From the NCBI GenBank assembly GCA_012838345.1, contig DUPK01000006.1:34601-98600 (forward strand): a stretch of DNA of 64,000 nt, given 5' to 3'. Below are positions 33,125 to 41,307 of the stretch, one piece after another; within the stretch, counting starts at the first letter, position 1, and each line of letters begins with the position of its first letter. The translations under genes and the position numbers were made by a program. Under the pieces are notes generated by a model. It saw only the letters and a program-made list of their open reading frames with translations. It was not told where the DNA came from and made no database searches. Origin of the DNA: Clostridiales bacterium (GTDB lineage: Bacteria; Bacillota; Clostridia; Oscillospirales; Oscillospiraceae).

Positions 33125-34705
33125 ATGAAAAAGATTGTCTGCATGGTCCTTTGTGTAGTTCTCTGCGTTGGACTTCTGGCCGCGTGCTCCGGCGGAACTA
33201 CGCCCACCAGCACTCCCGCGCCAAGTGCAAAACCCACCGAGGCCGGCACAACACCTGCCCCCCAGGAACCCCAGTATCATGACCAGATAAACCTGTACAT
33301 AGCCGACAAGGTCGCAATAATCGACCCGTTTAACCCCGGCGCACAGAGCAGCCAGCAGGGTATCTATTCACACCTGCTCTACGACACGCTTGTACACTAT
33401 ACGGTTGACGGCAAGTACGTACCCTGCCTTGCTACCGAGTGGAGCAGCGATGATAACGTTAACTACAACTTCAAGCTCCGCGAAGGCGTAAAGTACCACA
33501 ACGGCGAGACGTTCACAGCTGACGACGTAGCCTTCACTATCGACAGGGCTAAAGCCGCCCAGGGCACCTCAATGTTTGACCGCCTCGGCCAGGTTGATAG
33601 CTATGAGGTAGTTAGCGACTATGAAATCAACATCACCCTGAAGAGCCCCAACGTTGACTTCATCTTCGATGTTTCAACTCCCTATGCCTCAATAATGAAC
33701 CGCGATGAATATGACAAGAATCCCGATCAGGGCGCCTGGGTTGGCACCGGTCCTTTCAAAATGGACAACTTTGTACCCAACGACAGCATTACCCTCGTTG
33801 CAAATGCCGATTACTGGGGCGAGAAGCCTATAACCAAGAAGTTCGTACTGCGCTACATCGCAGAGGAGACCGCCCGCCTTATCATGCTTGAGAACGGCGA
33901 GTTCACCTTTGCCGACCTGCCCAGCATATATGTCCCGCAGTATGAGAATAACCCCAACTTCGAACTCTATTCCTACGTAATGGACAACTGCAACTATATA
34001 GCCTTCAACATGAAAAGGCCGATAACCGGCGACAAGAACTTCCGCATGGCTGTTGCCTACGCTATAGACAGACAGGCCATCGTGGACATCGCGCTTGACG
34101 GCTACGGCAAGGTTGTTGACAGTGGCGCGTTCTGGGGCAACAACACCGCTTACAAGAACAGAAATCTTAAGCTGATTGAGCAGGATCTGGATAAGGCAAA
34201 AGAGTATCTGGAAAAGAGCGTTTATAACGGCGAGAAGATTGAACTCGTTGCCGGCATGGCGCACACCATCAAGAGCGCCGAGGTACTTATGGCCCAGCTC
34301 CGCGCTGTCGGCATCAACGCCGAGGTCCGCAAGGTTGACGGCCCCACCATGGCTGCTATAACCGCTTATGATAGCAACGACTGCGACATCATCGTAGGCT
34401 CCGGCGTATGGACTCCGCTCGGAAGCTCCTGCAAGAGCTACTTCACTCCTTCCAACTCCAATAAGGCCTGCTATGACAACCCCGAAGTTATCGAGCTGAT
34501 TGACAAGGCTGCCGCAACTCCGGACGGAGAAGAGCGCCAGAAGATCTACTACCAGATTCAGGAGATTGTTTACGACGATATGCCCTATCTCGGCACCTTC
34601 CACATGGCTCTGTACATCGGTGCCCAGAAAGGCGCCGGCGGAGCAGTCTACTATCCGACCAACAACCACGACTACTCCATGGCTTACTGGCTCAAGCAGG
34701 ATTAA
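33125..34705 (+). CDS. Peptide/nickel-type ABC transporter substrate-binding lipoprotein (family 5)
   Basis: 526 residues from the ATG at 33125, which follows AAAGGAGGAACAAAA; the longer frame upstream is not used. The lipobox is GLLAACSGG (Cys19), followed by a Thr/Pro linker. Family 5 motifs: SHLLYDTLVHYTVDGKYVPCLATEW, FKLREGVKYHNGETFTADDVAFTIDRAK, NFRMAVAYAIDRQAIVDIALDGYG. Members bind short peptides, nickel complexes, opines or glycosides; the FAD enzyme upstream suggests a special ligand. A strong intercistronic hairpin separates it from the permease. Confidence 0.92.
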   Translation: MKKIVCMVLCVVLCVGLLAACSGGTTPTSTPAPSAKPTEAGTTPAPQEPQYHDQINLYIADKVAIIDPFNPGAQSSQQGIYSHLLYDTLVHYTVDGKYVPCLATEWSSDDNVNYNFKLREGVKYHNGETFTADDVAFTIDRAKAAQGTSMFDRLGQVDSYEVVSDYEINITLKSPNVDFIFDVSTPYASIMNRDEYDKNPDQGAWVGTGPFKMDNFVPNDSITLVANADYWGEKPITKKFVLRYIAEETARLIMLENGEFTFADLPSIYVPQYENNPNFELYSYVMDNCNYIAFNMKRPITGDKNFRMAVAYAIDRQAIVDIALDGYGKVVDSGAFWGNNTAYKNRNLKLIEQDLDKAKEYLEKSVYNGEKIELVAGMAHTIKSAEVLMAQLRAVGINAEVRKVDGPTMAAITAYDSNDCDIIVGSGVWTPLGSSCKSYFTPSNSNKACYDNPEVIELIDKAAATPDGEERQKIYYQIQEIVYDDMPYLGTFHMALYIGAQKGAGGAVYYPTNNHDYSMAYWLKQD

Positions 34706-34769
34706 GCAACACTTATTAGCGAAACTGTATACGCCTCAATCTGAACTTCATCTGAAAATCTAAGAAGCG

Positions 34770-34811
34770 GGGCGGCGGCATACGCGGCTTTGACCATATA
34801 TGTCGCCGCCC
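34770..34811 (+). terminator. Intercistronic hairpin between binding protein and permease
   Basis: GGGCGGCGGCATA (34770-34782) pairs with TATGTCGCCGCCC (34799-34811) with one mismatch. There is no T run, so it more likely stabilises the upstream mRNA than terminates, giving excess binding protein. Confidence 0.5.
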
Positions 34812-34854
34812 AATCCACAACTTGCATATGCAATAAGAAAGGGCGTTGTATTTA

Positions 34855-35808
34855 ATGCTGAGATACTGCGCTATCCGTATAGCGTTGCTTATTCCAATTC
34901 TCCTTTGCGTCAGCTTCATCATCTTTTGGCTGATAGACTTGGCACCGGGCGAGATCACCGACACGATGATTACGGACCAGATGACCGAAGAAGACATCCA
35001 GATTCTGCGTGCCAAGTACGATTTGGATAAGCCATTGATTGTGCGGTATGGTAAATATATCTGGAACCTTTTACATGGGGATTTGGGGAGGTCTCAGGTT
35101 TCAAATCTCTCCGTCTGGGAGCAGTATAAAATCAGATTCCCCTTTACCCTGCGTCTTTCCATCTATTCTCTCATACTCGGCGTGGCGCTTGCGATACCGG
35201 CGGGTATATTTGCGGCGAAGCATGCCGGCACGATATGGGATAACATTACGACGGCAATCGCCATGCTTGGCCTTTCCATGCCCAACTTCTGGCTGGGCCT
35301 GATGCTGCTGATATACTTCTCTATGAAGCTTAAGATGTTCCCCGCCGCCTACGACGGGACATGGAAGTCCTATGTTCTGCCCGTAGTAGCCAACGGTTTT
35401 GCCATGATGGCGTCGATTACCCGCCAGACGAGATCTTCAATACTCGACGTTTCCCGTCAGGACTTCCTACGCACCGCCCGCGCGAAGGGCGTGCCCGAGC
35501 GCAGAGTTACATATAAGCATGAGCTCGGCAATGCATGGATTCCCATTATCACTCAGATCGGTATGATGCTGGGCATGACTCTGGGCGGCTCCGCCGTCAT
35601 TGAGGCTGTGTACTCCTGGCCCGGCGTCGGCTACCTGCTGGTCGAGGCCATCAGTCGCCGCGATACCATAATGGCCTGCGGCTGCGTTATCCTGACAGCC
35701 ACCATGTACACAATCATCCTTCTCATAGTCGACCTCGTTTACGCCGCTATTGACCCGCGCATCAGGTCTGCCTATGCTCGAAAGAAAAAGAGGAGGGTGG
35801 AGGCATGA
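34855..35808 (+). CDS. Peptide-type ABC transporter permease (DppB family)
   Basis: 317 residues from the ATG at 34855 (AAAGGG eleven bases upstream; a TTG nine bases earlier is less likely). Family features: YCAIRIALLIPILLCVSFIIFWLIDLAPG at the start, six membrane helices, RTARAKGVPERRVTYKHELGNAWIPIITQIG (EAA coupling loop) and LGGSAVIEAVYSWPGVGYLLVEAISRRD near the end. It pairs with the DppC-type permease, whose gene overlaps it by four bases. Confidence 0.94.
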   Translation: MLRYCAIRIALLIPILLCVSFIIFWLIDLAPGEITDTMITDQMTEEDIQILRAKYDLDKPLIVRYGKYIWNLLHGDLGRSQVSNLSVWEQYKIRFPFTLRLSIYSLILGVALAIPAGIFAAKHAGTIWDNITTAIAMLGLSMPNFWLGLMLLIYFSMKLKMFPAAYDGTWKSYVLPVVANGFAMMASITRQTRSSILDVSRQDFLRTARAKGVPERRVTYKHELGNAWIPIITQIGMMLGMTLGGSAVIEAVYSWPGVGYLLVEAISRRDTIMACGCVILTATMYTIILLIVDLVYAAIDPRIRSAYARKKKRRVEA

Positions 35809-36698
35809 GCAGTAAAGTTACAGCTCAACAGGCGGTTTCGCGCCAGTATGAGAAAGAGAACCGCGCACTCGCGGTTTGGAAGCGTCTGCGCACTAACCCC
35901 GGTGCGGTTATAGGATTGATTATTCTTATCATCATGGTTCTCCTGATGATTTATTCCTTCCTGTTTATCAGTTATGAAGAGATATACACCATAGACTCCA
36001 AAAACAGGTTTTCTCCTCCATCTTCGGAGCATATCTTCGGAACGGATGAAATGGGCCGTGACCTAGCCAAAAGAATTATTTACGGCTCCCGTTACTCACT
36101 TGCAGTTGCATTCGGGGCTGTCGCTATCGGTGTGATTATCGGCACCTTCCTCGGCTCAATTGCCGGCTATTTCGGCGGCTGGGTGGATAACCTGATAATG
36201 CGCATATCGGACATAATGTCGTCAATTCCCGGTATTTTGCTTGGTATGGTTATCGTCACCATTCTCGGGCCAAACCTGTTAAATCTGCTGATAGCCGTCG
36301 GCGTTACCAATATTGCCGGCTTTATCCGCATGGCAAGAGCCTCGGTGCTAACCACCAAGAGTAACGAATATGTGGAATCCGCACGCGCGATAGGCATGTC
36401 CGAGTTCCGCATCATCTTCACTCAGGTGCTTCCAAACAGCCTCTCTCCGCTGATTGTTACCGCAACCGCCAGAATGGCCACCTCTATCCTTGCCGCGGCC
36501 GGGCTTAGCTTCCTTGGCTTTGGTATTGCCGCGCCCAAGCCTGAGTGGGGTGCTCTGATTTCCGGCAGCCGCAACTTCATCAATTACGCGCCGCATCTTT
36601 GCACTTACCCGGGCCTGTTCATTATGCTGATGGCCTTTGCCTGCGCGCTTTTGGGTGACGGGCTGCGCGATGCGCTGGATCCGAAGCTGAAAAAATGA
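35805..36698 (+). CDS. Peptide-type ABC transporter permease (DppC family)
   Basis: 297 residues. The N-terminal OppC_N segment (AVWKRLRTNPGAVIGLIILIIMVLLMIYSF), FGTDEMGRDLAKRIIYGSRYSLAVA, VESARAIGMSEFRIIFTQVLPNSLSPLIV (coupling loop) and AAGLSFLGFGIAAPKPEWGALIS are all characteristic. The ATG overlaps the previous stop region, so translation is coupled. Confidence 0.95.
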   Translation: MSSKVTAQQAVSRQYEKENRALAVWKRLRTNPGAVIGLIILIIMVLLMIYSFLFISYEEIYTIDSKNRFSPPSSEHIFGTDEMGRDLAKRIIYGSRYSLAVAFGAVAIGVIIGTFLGSIAGYFGGWVDNLIMRISDIMSSIPGILLGMVIVTILGPNLLNLLIAVGVTNIAGFIRMARASVLTTKSNEYVESARAIGMSEFRIIFTQVLPNSLSPLIVTATARMATSILAAAGLSFLGFGIAAPKPEWGALISGSRNFINYAPHLCTYPGLFIMLMAFACALLGDGLRDALDPKLKK

Positions 36699-36708
36699 GG
36701 GTGAAGAT

Positions 36709-37758
36709 ATGAGTATTAAAACAGTTGATACGGCAGGCAAGGAGCAGGCCGTTGTTTCGAACGACGATGTCGTGCTTGAGGTCGAAGACCTTGTTGTACA
36801 CTATGTCTTAAAGAAGTCCGTTGTCGAGGCCGTTAACGGCGTCAGTTTCAAACTGAAAAAGCGGAGGGCCATAGGTCTTGTCGGCGAGACCGGAGCAGGC
36901 AAAACCACTACGGCTCTTGCAATTATGAACCTCGTTCCCGACCCTCCCGGAGTTATTAAGAATGGAAAAATCACTGTTTGCGGCAAGGATATGCTGAGCA
37001 TGAAGCCGCATCAGCTTGAGAAAATCCGCGGCAAAGATATTTCGATGATATTCCAGGACCCCATGACTTCTCTTAACCCAGTTATGACCGTGGGTGAGCA
37101 AATAGCGGAAAGTGTTCGTCTGCACGAGCACGTCGGTAAGCATGAGGCCATGAAGCGAGCTGTTGAAATGCTGGAGCTGGTCGGCATACCCGGTGAGCGT
37201 GCCGGCGATTATCCCCACCAGTTCTCCGGCGGAATGAAGCAGCGCGTGGTCATTGCCGTTGCACTGGCCTGCAACCCCAGTGTGCTGATTGCGGATGAGC
37301 CGACGACTGCTCTGGACGTGACAATACAGGCTCAGGTCCTTTCCATGATGAACGACCTGAAGGAGAAGTGCGACACCGCACTTGTTATGATTACGCACGA
37401 TCTCGGTGTTGTGGCAAAGATGTGCGATGAAGTGGCAGTTCTCTATGCAGGCCGCATCGTCGAATACGGCACATTGGAGGATGTGTTCAACAGGACCATG
37501 CATCCGTACACTGAGGGCCTGTTTAACTCCCTGCCGAAGATAAACAACAGGCATGCGCCGCTAAAGCCCATCCCGGGCCTCATGCCGGATCCCACAAGAT
37601 TGCCTCCCGGCTGCGCGTTTGCAGACCGTTGCCGCTATGCAACGGACGCTTGCCGGGCAAATATTCCGGAGCTGCGCCGTGTTAGCGACACGCATTCTGT
37701 AGCCTGCTCAAGATATGAGGAGCCGGGCTTTAGCATTGAGGGGTGGCGACATGGATAA
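36709..37758 (+). CDS. Peptide-type ABC transporter ATPase (DppD family)
   Basis: 349 residues. Walker [30 protein letters not shown], signature [17 protein letters not shown], Walker [21 protein letters not shown] and switch [10 protein letters not shown]. The C-terminal oligopeptide-transport domain has the four-Cys pattern [15 protein letters not shown]...VACS. It works with the DppF-type ATPase, whose gene overlaps it by eight bases. Confidence 0.95.
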   Translation: MSIKTVDTAGKEQAVVSNDDVVLEVEDLVVHYVLKKSVVEAVNGVSFKLKKRRAIGLVGETGAGKTTTALAIMNLVPDPPGVIKNGKITVCGKDMLSMKPHQLEKIRGKDISMIFQDPMTSLNPVMTVGEQIAESVRLHEHVGKHEAMKRAVEMLELVGIPGERAGDYPHQFSGGMKQRVVIAVALACNPSVLIADEPTTALDVTIQAQVLSMMNDLKEKCDTALVMITHDLGVVAKMCDEVAVLYAGRIVEYGTLEDVFNRTMHPYTEGLFNSLPKINNRHAPLKPIPGLMPDPTRLPPGCAFADRCRYATDACRANIPELRRVSDTHSVACSRYEEPGFSIEGWRHG

Positions 37759-38779
37759 ATTAATGGAAGTTCGTGACTTAAAGAAATACTTCAAGACCCC
37801 GAGAGGCACTGTCCACGCCGTTGACGGCGTGAGCTTCACCATTGAGCGAGGCAAAACCCTCGGTGTCGTCGGCGAATCCGGTTGCGGAAAGTCTACACTC
37901 GGCCGCTGCATTCTGCGCCTGATTGAGCCGACGGAAGGTGAGGTGCTGTTTGAGGGAACAGACATCTGCAGCGCCAAGCGCAGGGAGCTGAAGAAGCTTC
38001 GCAAGGATATGCAGATTATTTTCCAGGACCCGTATTCTTCAATCAACCCCAGAAGAACGGTTCTTGAACTCATCGCCGAGCCTATCAAGTTCAACAATAT
38101 CATTCCCAACGCAACAGAGACTGACATAGAAAATCGCGTTCTTGAGCTGATGAAAATCGTCGGTATTGACGAGCGCCTTATCAATGCCTATCCGCATGAG
38201 CTCGACGGCGGACGCCGCCAGCGTATCGGCATTGCGCGAGCCCTGTCGCTGCAACCCAAGTTCATTGTCTGCGACGAGCCCGTTTCCGCTCTGGACGTTT
38301 CTATTCAGGCGCAGATTCTCAACCTTCTGCGCGAGCTGCAGCATGAAATGGGTTTAACCTACATGTTCATCACACATGACCTCTCCGTTGTCAACTACTT
38401 TGCCGACGATATAATGGTAATGTATCTGGGTCAGGTGGTCGAGAAGGCGCCCTCCGAGGTGCTCTTTGAAAATCCCATGCATCCTTACACCCAGGCGCTG
38501 CTCAGCGCGATTTTGATTCCCGAGGTCGGTGCAAATCCGCACCATATCAAGCTCCGCGGCGAAGTGACTTCCCCGATTGATCCTCCGGACGAGTGCCGCT
38601 TTGCCAAGCGCTGCAACTATGTCACCGAGGGATGCAGAAAGGGCACGCCTCCTCTGCTAGAAGTAAGCCCCGGGCACTTTGTCGCATGCCACTGCATTAA
38701 GCCCGGCGGCATCAACACCCTGAAAGAGACGGTTGTTGAAGAGTCCGAGGAAATCTGTCCCTGCCCGCCCATAGAGTAA
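37751..38779 (+). CDS. Peptide-type ABC transporter ATPase (DppF family)
   Basis: 342 residues from the ATG at 37751, which lies inside the end of the previous gene. Walker A GESGCGKST, FQDPYSSINPRRTVLELIAEP, Walker B FIVCDEPVSALDVSIQAQIL and switch FITHDLSVV. The signature reads ELDGGRRQRIGIARAL, with Asp in place of the usual Ser of LSGGQ, a variant I recall in some Clostridial DppF-type ATPases. The C-terminal four-Cys pattern CRFAKRCNYVTEGCR...VACHC is present. Last gene of the operon. Confidence 0.94.
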   Translation: MDKLMEVRDLKKYFKTPRGTVHAVDGVSFTIERGKTLGVVGESGCGKSTLGRCILRLIEPTEGEVLFEGTDICSAKRRELKKLRKDMQIIFQDPYSSINPRRTVLELIAEPIKFNNIIPNATETDIENRVLELMKIVGIDERLINAYPHELDGGRRQRIGIARALSLQPKFIVCDEPVSALDVSIQAQILNLLRELQHEMGLTYMFITHDLSVVNYFADDIMVMYLGQVVEKAPSEVLFENPMHPYTQALLSAILIPEVGANPHHIKLRGEVTSPIDPPDECRFAKRCNYVTEGCRKGTPPLLEVSPGHFVACHCIKPGGINTLKETVVEESEEICPCPPIE

Positions 38780-38789
38780 AACAAGAATA

Positions 38790-38830
38790 CTGCGGGACGC
38801 CCTTGGCCGAAATGCCATAGGGCCCCGCAG
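38790..38830 (+). terminator. Hairpin after the peptide transporter operon
   Basis: CTGCGGG (38790-38796) pairs with CCCGCAG (38824-38830), with inner GCCCT/AGGGC and TGGC/GCCA pairing. No T run follows. Confidence 0.5.
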
Positions 38831-38879
38831 CACATTACTAATGATTAAAGCCTCCTTCATGTAATAGTACGTGCCCAGG

Positions 38880-38924
38880 CGCAGAAAAGGTTGAAAACGC
38901 ACAGCGTTTTCAACCTTTTCTGCG
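38880..38924. repeat. 21-bp perfect inverted repeat with three-base loop
   Basis: The arm 38880-38900 (starting CGCAGAAAAGG) is a perfect complement of 38904-38924, with loop ACA. It lies between converging genes, one base past the thiN stop, and is probably a bidirectional transcription stop even though the Ts are inside the stem. Confidence 0.7.
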
Positions 38925-39587
38925 TTAAAAGCATATCTCCGGCAGAGGCTTGTCGGGATTGCCGAGCCAGGAGACGAGCAAAACGCCCTTTTTAACGCTT
39001 ATAAAAGCCTCCGGTCCGGTGAACTCGTTGCTGACGCCTATGGTAATATCATTTGTTATTACCGCATCAAACAGAGGGTATTTTAGCCCTCTAAGCGTGA
39101 CGCCCTCCGCCAGCTCCCCGGCGCTGAAAACGGAAACTATACCCTCGTAGCCGGCTTCAAAGCGTAAGGTGCTCTCCCTTATTGCCGTGAGCGTAACGCC
39201 ATTGCCGAAAATAAAGCCGGGTACGCCGCGGTTGGCCAGGCGCGTTAAAAGCTGTATGTTGCCTATCGTGTGGTCGAGCCTGCCGCCCAGGGCGCCGTAG
39301 ATTTTAAAGAGAGTGCAGCCGCGCCTGAGGCCCTCGTCGACGGCAAGGTGAGTGTCCGTCTCGTCTTTCATGACGGGGTGCCTTAAGATTTCCACACCCT
39401 CGGGGGGCGAGCCGAGCGAATCGAAGTCGCCGACGACAAGGTCGGGCTTTATGCCGCGCCTTTTTAGCTCATTATAGCCCGCGTCGGCGGCTATAATAAG
39501 GCAGTCATCCATGGCTCCGAAATCTATTTCGCCGTAATCTCCGGCACCAAAAATACAGCAGGTTTTATGCTCCGGGGAAACCTGCAT
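38925..39587 (-). CDS. thiN: Thiamine pyrophosphokinase
   Basis: 220 residues from the ATG at 39587; a TTG start at 39650 is possible. VVGDFDSLG, MKDETDTHLAVDEGL and GALGGRLDHTIGNIQLL are the catalytic and substrate-binding motifs, and IITNDITIGVSNEF-type C-terminal strands are visible (VITNDITIGVSNEFTG). It makes thiamine diphosphate directly from thiamine and ATP, so this organism may import thiamine. In Bacillus relatives the gene is near rpe/rsgA; here it stands alone with a 200-nt leader. Confidence 0.88.
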   Translation of the reverse strand: MQVSPEHKTCCIFGAGDYGEIDFGAMDDCLIIAADAGYNELKRRGIKPDLVVGDFDSLGSPPEGVEILRHPVMKDETDTHLAVDEGLRRGCTLFKIYGALGGRLDHTIGNIQLLTRLANRGVPGFIFGNGVTLTAIRESTLRFEAGYEGIVSVFSAGELAEGVTLRGLKYPLFDAVITNDITIGVSNEFTGPEAFISVKKGVLLVSWLGNPDKPLPEICF

Positions 39588-39789
39588 CTGCTCTTTATTG
39601 TCCTTGTTCTTTGAAAAAATCTTTTCCGTATCTCTCAACCCCGTCCGCAAACTGCTAGAGTATATGCGTGTATTTCAGGAGTTTGCCCTGGTGGCTCCGC
39701 AGAAGCTAACGCGGACCGCCTGTGCGTCCGGCGCGCCGCCGCCATAAGATAGTCATCCTCGTGCAAATACCTATCCCGCTTTCGTCTAT
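39588..39789 (-). promoter_or_regulatory. Long GC-rich leader of thiN, unrecognised structure
   Basis: From the predicted start (about 39789) the leader runs about 200 nt to the thiN ATG. It can fold GATAG/CTATC (39747-39775), TCCGC/GCGGA and a CAGG/CCTG hairpin. The TPP riboswitch core (CTGAGA, ACCTGATCTGG) is absent. A GGGCAAAC element recalls the class I c-di-GMP riboswitch but the rest does not fit. Further upstream, 39825-40038 shows nothing I can support. Confidence 0.35.
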
Positions 39790-39795
39790 ACGAAG

Positions 39796-39824
39796 ATTAT
39801 ACGGAGATTTATGAAAATAATCAA
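39796..39824 (-). promoter_or_regulatory. Sigma-A promoter of thiN
   Basis: Minus strand TTGATT (39819-39824), 17-base spacer, TATAAT (39796-39801). Confidence 0.7.
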
Positions 39825-40038
39825 GGAATGCACAAAACCGCGCACTCTTTCTCAATGCTTAACGAAGTCCCGACAGAAGATATGCGCATTTCACGGCTTT
39901 GAGCCGCCCGGCTTCCTGAAATAGAAACACCCTCTCTTAAGGACTGAGGACGATATAAACCTAGCTGTACCCATTCCACAAAAGCGTCTTCGACGCTCCG
40001 GGCATTTTGTGCCCGTAATACCCAAAAAAGAAGAACTT

Positions 40039-40083
40039 AAAAGATAGCCGTTCTACAGTTTTGCTGTAGAACGGCTATCTTTT
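40039..40083. terminator. Strong bidirectional terminator
   Basis: A 20-bp perfect inverted repeat: AAAAGATAGCCGTTCTACAG (40039-40058) and its complement (40064-40083), with a five-base loop. The minus strand exits into TTTT. It ends the 44-codon gene. Confidence 0.85.
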
Positions 40084-40108
40084 GTATTCATCAATTAAAG
40101 CTAGAACT

Positions 40109-40243
40109 CTATCTGCTGCTCTGATTATTTTGATTGTTCTTCTTATTGTTCTGATTGCTCTGATTATTCTGGTTATTGTTCTTATTGTTCTGACTGTTCT
40201 TGTTATTCTGTCTATTCTGGTTATCATTTTTACAATTGTCCAT
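40109..40243 (-). CDS. 44-residue Asn/Gln-rich small protein
   Basis: ATG at 40243 (minus), TAG at 40109-40111; begins MDNCKNDNQNRQNNKNSQNN and ends QNNQSSR. Of 44 residues, 21 are Asn and 8 Gln, with scattered Lys. A textbook ribosome site, AAGGGGGG, lies six bases before the ATG, and a perfect 20-bp terminator follows the stop by 25 bases. It is highly hydrophilic with one Cys, and has no signal peptide or membrane segment. Very short Asn/Gln/Lys-rich proteins of this kind occur in Clostridia, without assigned function as far as I know. The other frames across this repeat look like longer ORFs but lack ribosome sites. Confidence 0.72.
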   Translation of the reverse strand: MDNCKNDNQNRQNNKNSQNNKNNNQNNQSNQNNKKNNQNNQSSR

Positions 40244-40364
40244 ATCACACCCCCCTTTTCGTCCGATTTCAAGATGTATTATTAGCCAGCGACAGAAAGA
40301 ATATTCAAAAACCCTGTGTATGCATTTAAGGGCAAAAGAGGCAGAGTGCCGGCGACAGACGGGT

Positions 40365-40397
40365 AAAAAAACACAGAGCGGAAAAACCCGCTCTGCG
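40365..40397 (-). terminator. Rho-independent terminator downstream of csp
   Basis: Minus strand CAGAGCGG/CCGCTCTG (40374-40395) followed by TGTTTTTTT. It lies about 105 bases past the csp stop; the stretch between shows no further gene. Confidence 0.85.
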
Positions 40398-40499
40398 AAA
40401 AAACACGGTCAGTATATGAAGTAAAAATGGCAACTTAGCCAAACCATTTTAGCTTGATTTTTACGGCACGAACTTAAAAAGTGTTTTTTGGGCGCTTGA

Positions 40500-40712
40500 C
40501 TATGCGATGCTGACATTTACCGCGCGCAGCTTGCCCGCGTTTCTGGGGTCGGTCTCGACTTCAAAGACGACCTTCTGCCCCTCTGTCAGGGTTTTGTAAC
40601 CCTCCGCATTAATCGCGGAAAAGTGGACGAAAACGTCCTCGCCGCCGTCGTCGTTGGCTATGAAGCCGTAGCCTTTTTCTGAGTTAAACCATTTTACTGT
40701 ACCTCTGTTCAT
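40500..40712 (-). CDS. Cold-shock protein, CspA family
   Basis: 70 residues, one cold-shock OB domain. [14 protein letters not shown] contains RNP1 (KGYGFI) and [12 protein letters not shown]2 (VFVHF). It binds single-stranded RNA and DNA and melts secondary structure. The C-terminus ([19 protein letters not shown]) is slightly longer than in CspB of Bacillus. GGAGG lies seven bases before the ATG. The ~115-nt leader with a terminator-like hairpin suggests control at the RNA level. Confidence 0.96.
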   Translation of the reverse strand: MNRGTVKWFNSEKGYGFIANDDGGEDVFVHFSAINAEGYKTLTEGQKVVFEVETDPRNAGKLRAVNVSIA

Positions 40713-40742
40713 CCTGGTACCTCCATCAAAAATTCGTATCCA

Positions 40743-40809
40743 TAAAAAACAAAAAACTCACATACTCATGTAAATCATCAAAGAACAACAACTTACAGAG
40801 ACGTGAGTT
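40743..40809 (-). promoter_or_regulatory. Terminator-like hairpin in the csp leader
   Basis: In the leader RNA AACTCACGT (40801-40809) pairs with ATGTGAGTT (40755-40763), with inner TGTAA/TTACA pairing, followed directly by TTTTTTGTTTTTTAT (40742-40755). This looks like an attenuator placed about 30 bases before the csp ribosome site. Confidence 0.5.
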
Positions 40810-40834
40810 CAAAGATTTATATGAATACAAGACG

Positions 40835-40863
40835 ATGATAGCACAGCAAAGCGAAAATAACAA
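40835..40863 (-). promoter_or_regulatory. Sigma-A promoter of csp
   Basis: Minus strand TTGTTA (40858-40863), 17-base spacer, TATCAT (40835-40840); predicted start near 40828. Confidence 0.55.
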
Positions 40864-40935
40864 GACCTTATAAATAAATATTTTTTGGAAGGGCTTAATA
40901 TTACTGGAAAGTTTTTGCCTGTGCCCCTTCGGCCC

Positions 40936-41307
40936 CTATTTTTCCGGTGGCAGGATTTCCAGCCAGTAGCCGTCCGGGTCCTGTATGAAGTATATGCCCA
41001 TCGAGGGGTTTTCATAGCAGATGCAGCCCATCTCCCCGTGCAGCTTCTTTGCAGCCTCAAAATCGTCCGTGCGGAATGCGAGGTGAAACTCGCCCTCTCC
41101 GAGGTCGTAGGGCTCTTTGTGGTCGCGCAGCTCGGTAAGCTCGAGCTCAAAGTCCGTCGTGTCATTGCCGAGATAGACAATGGTGAATGAGCCGTCGGGG
41201 GCGGTGATACGCCTTTTTTCGGTATGGCCCAGCGCCTTTTCGTAGAACTTCAGTGATTCTTCGAGGTTTTTCACGTTGTAGTTTTCGTGTATCATTTTAA
41301 ACTTCAT
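40936..41307 (-). CDS. Lactoylglutathione lyase-like VOC enzyme (glyoxalase I family)
   Basis: 123 residues, a vicinal-oxygen-chelate fold of two halves: MIHENYNVKNLEESLKFYEKALGH at the start and YFIQDPDGYWLEILPPEK at the end. Metal ligands are likely His7, Glu in DFELEL, His in FHLAFR and Glu in WLEIL, as in glyoxalase I. It would detoxify methylglyoxal-thiol adducts or a related compound. The ATG overlaps the end of the HAD gene by 11 bases, so the two are coupled. Confidence 0.88.
   Translation of the reverse strand: MKFKMIHENYNVKNLEESLKFYEKALGHTEKRRITAPDGSFTIVYLGNDTTDFELELTELRDHKEPYDLGEGEFHLAFRTDDFEAAKKLHGEMGCICYENPSMGIYFIQDPDGYWLEILPPEK

Noticed and set aside
33689..34669. 326-codon open frame antisense to the family 5 binding protein
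   Set aside because: It is the mirror of a well-matched gene, lacks a ribosome site and shows no family-like motifs. Codon bias of the sense gene explains the open frame.
38198..38240. Degenerate ABC signature (ELDGGRRQR) as evidence of a dead ATPase
   Set aside because: The same variant is, to my recollection, found in other DppF-type ATPases with intact Walker motifs, as here, so loss of function is not indicated.
39588..39789. Class I c-di-GMP riboswitch in the thiN leader
   Set aside because: A GGGCAAAC element is present, but the GNRA-capped stem, the GGGACGCAAAG element and the second stem do not fit.
40075..40285. Two 65-67-codon frames, one on each strand, across the Asn/Gln repeat
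   Set aside because: Their Ile/Val/Leu- or Ile/Arg-rich translations come from reading the AAC/AAT/CAG repeat in other frames; only the 44-codon frame has a proper ribosome site.
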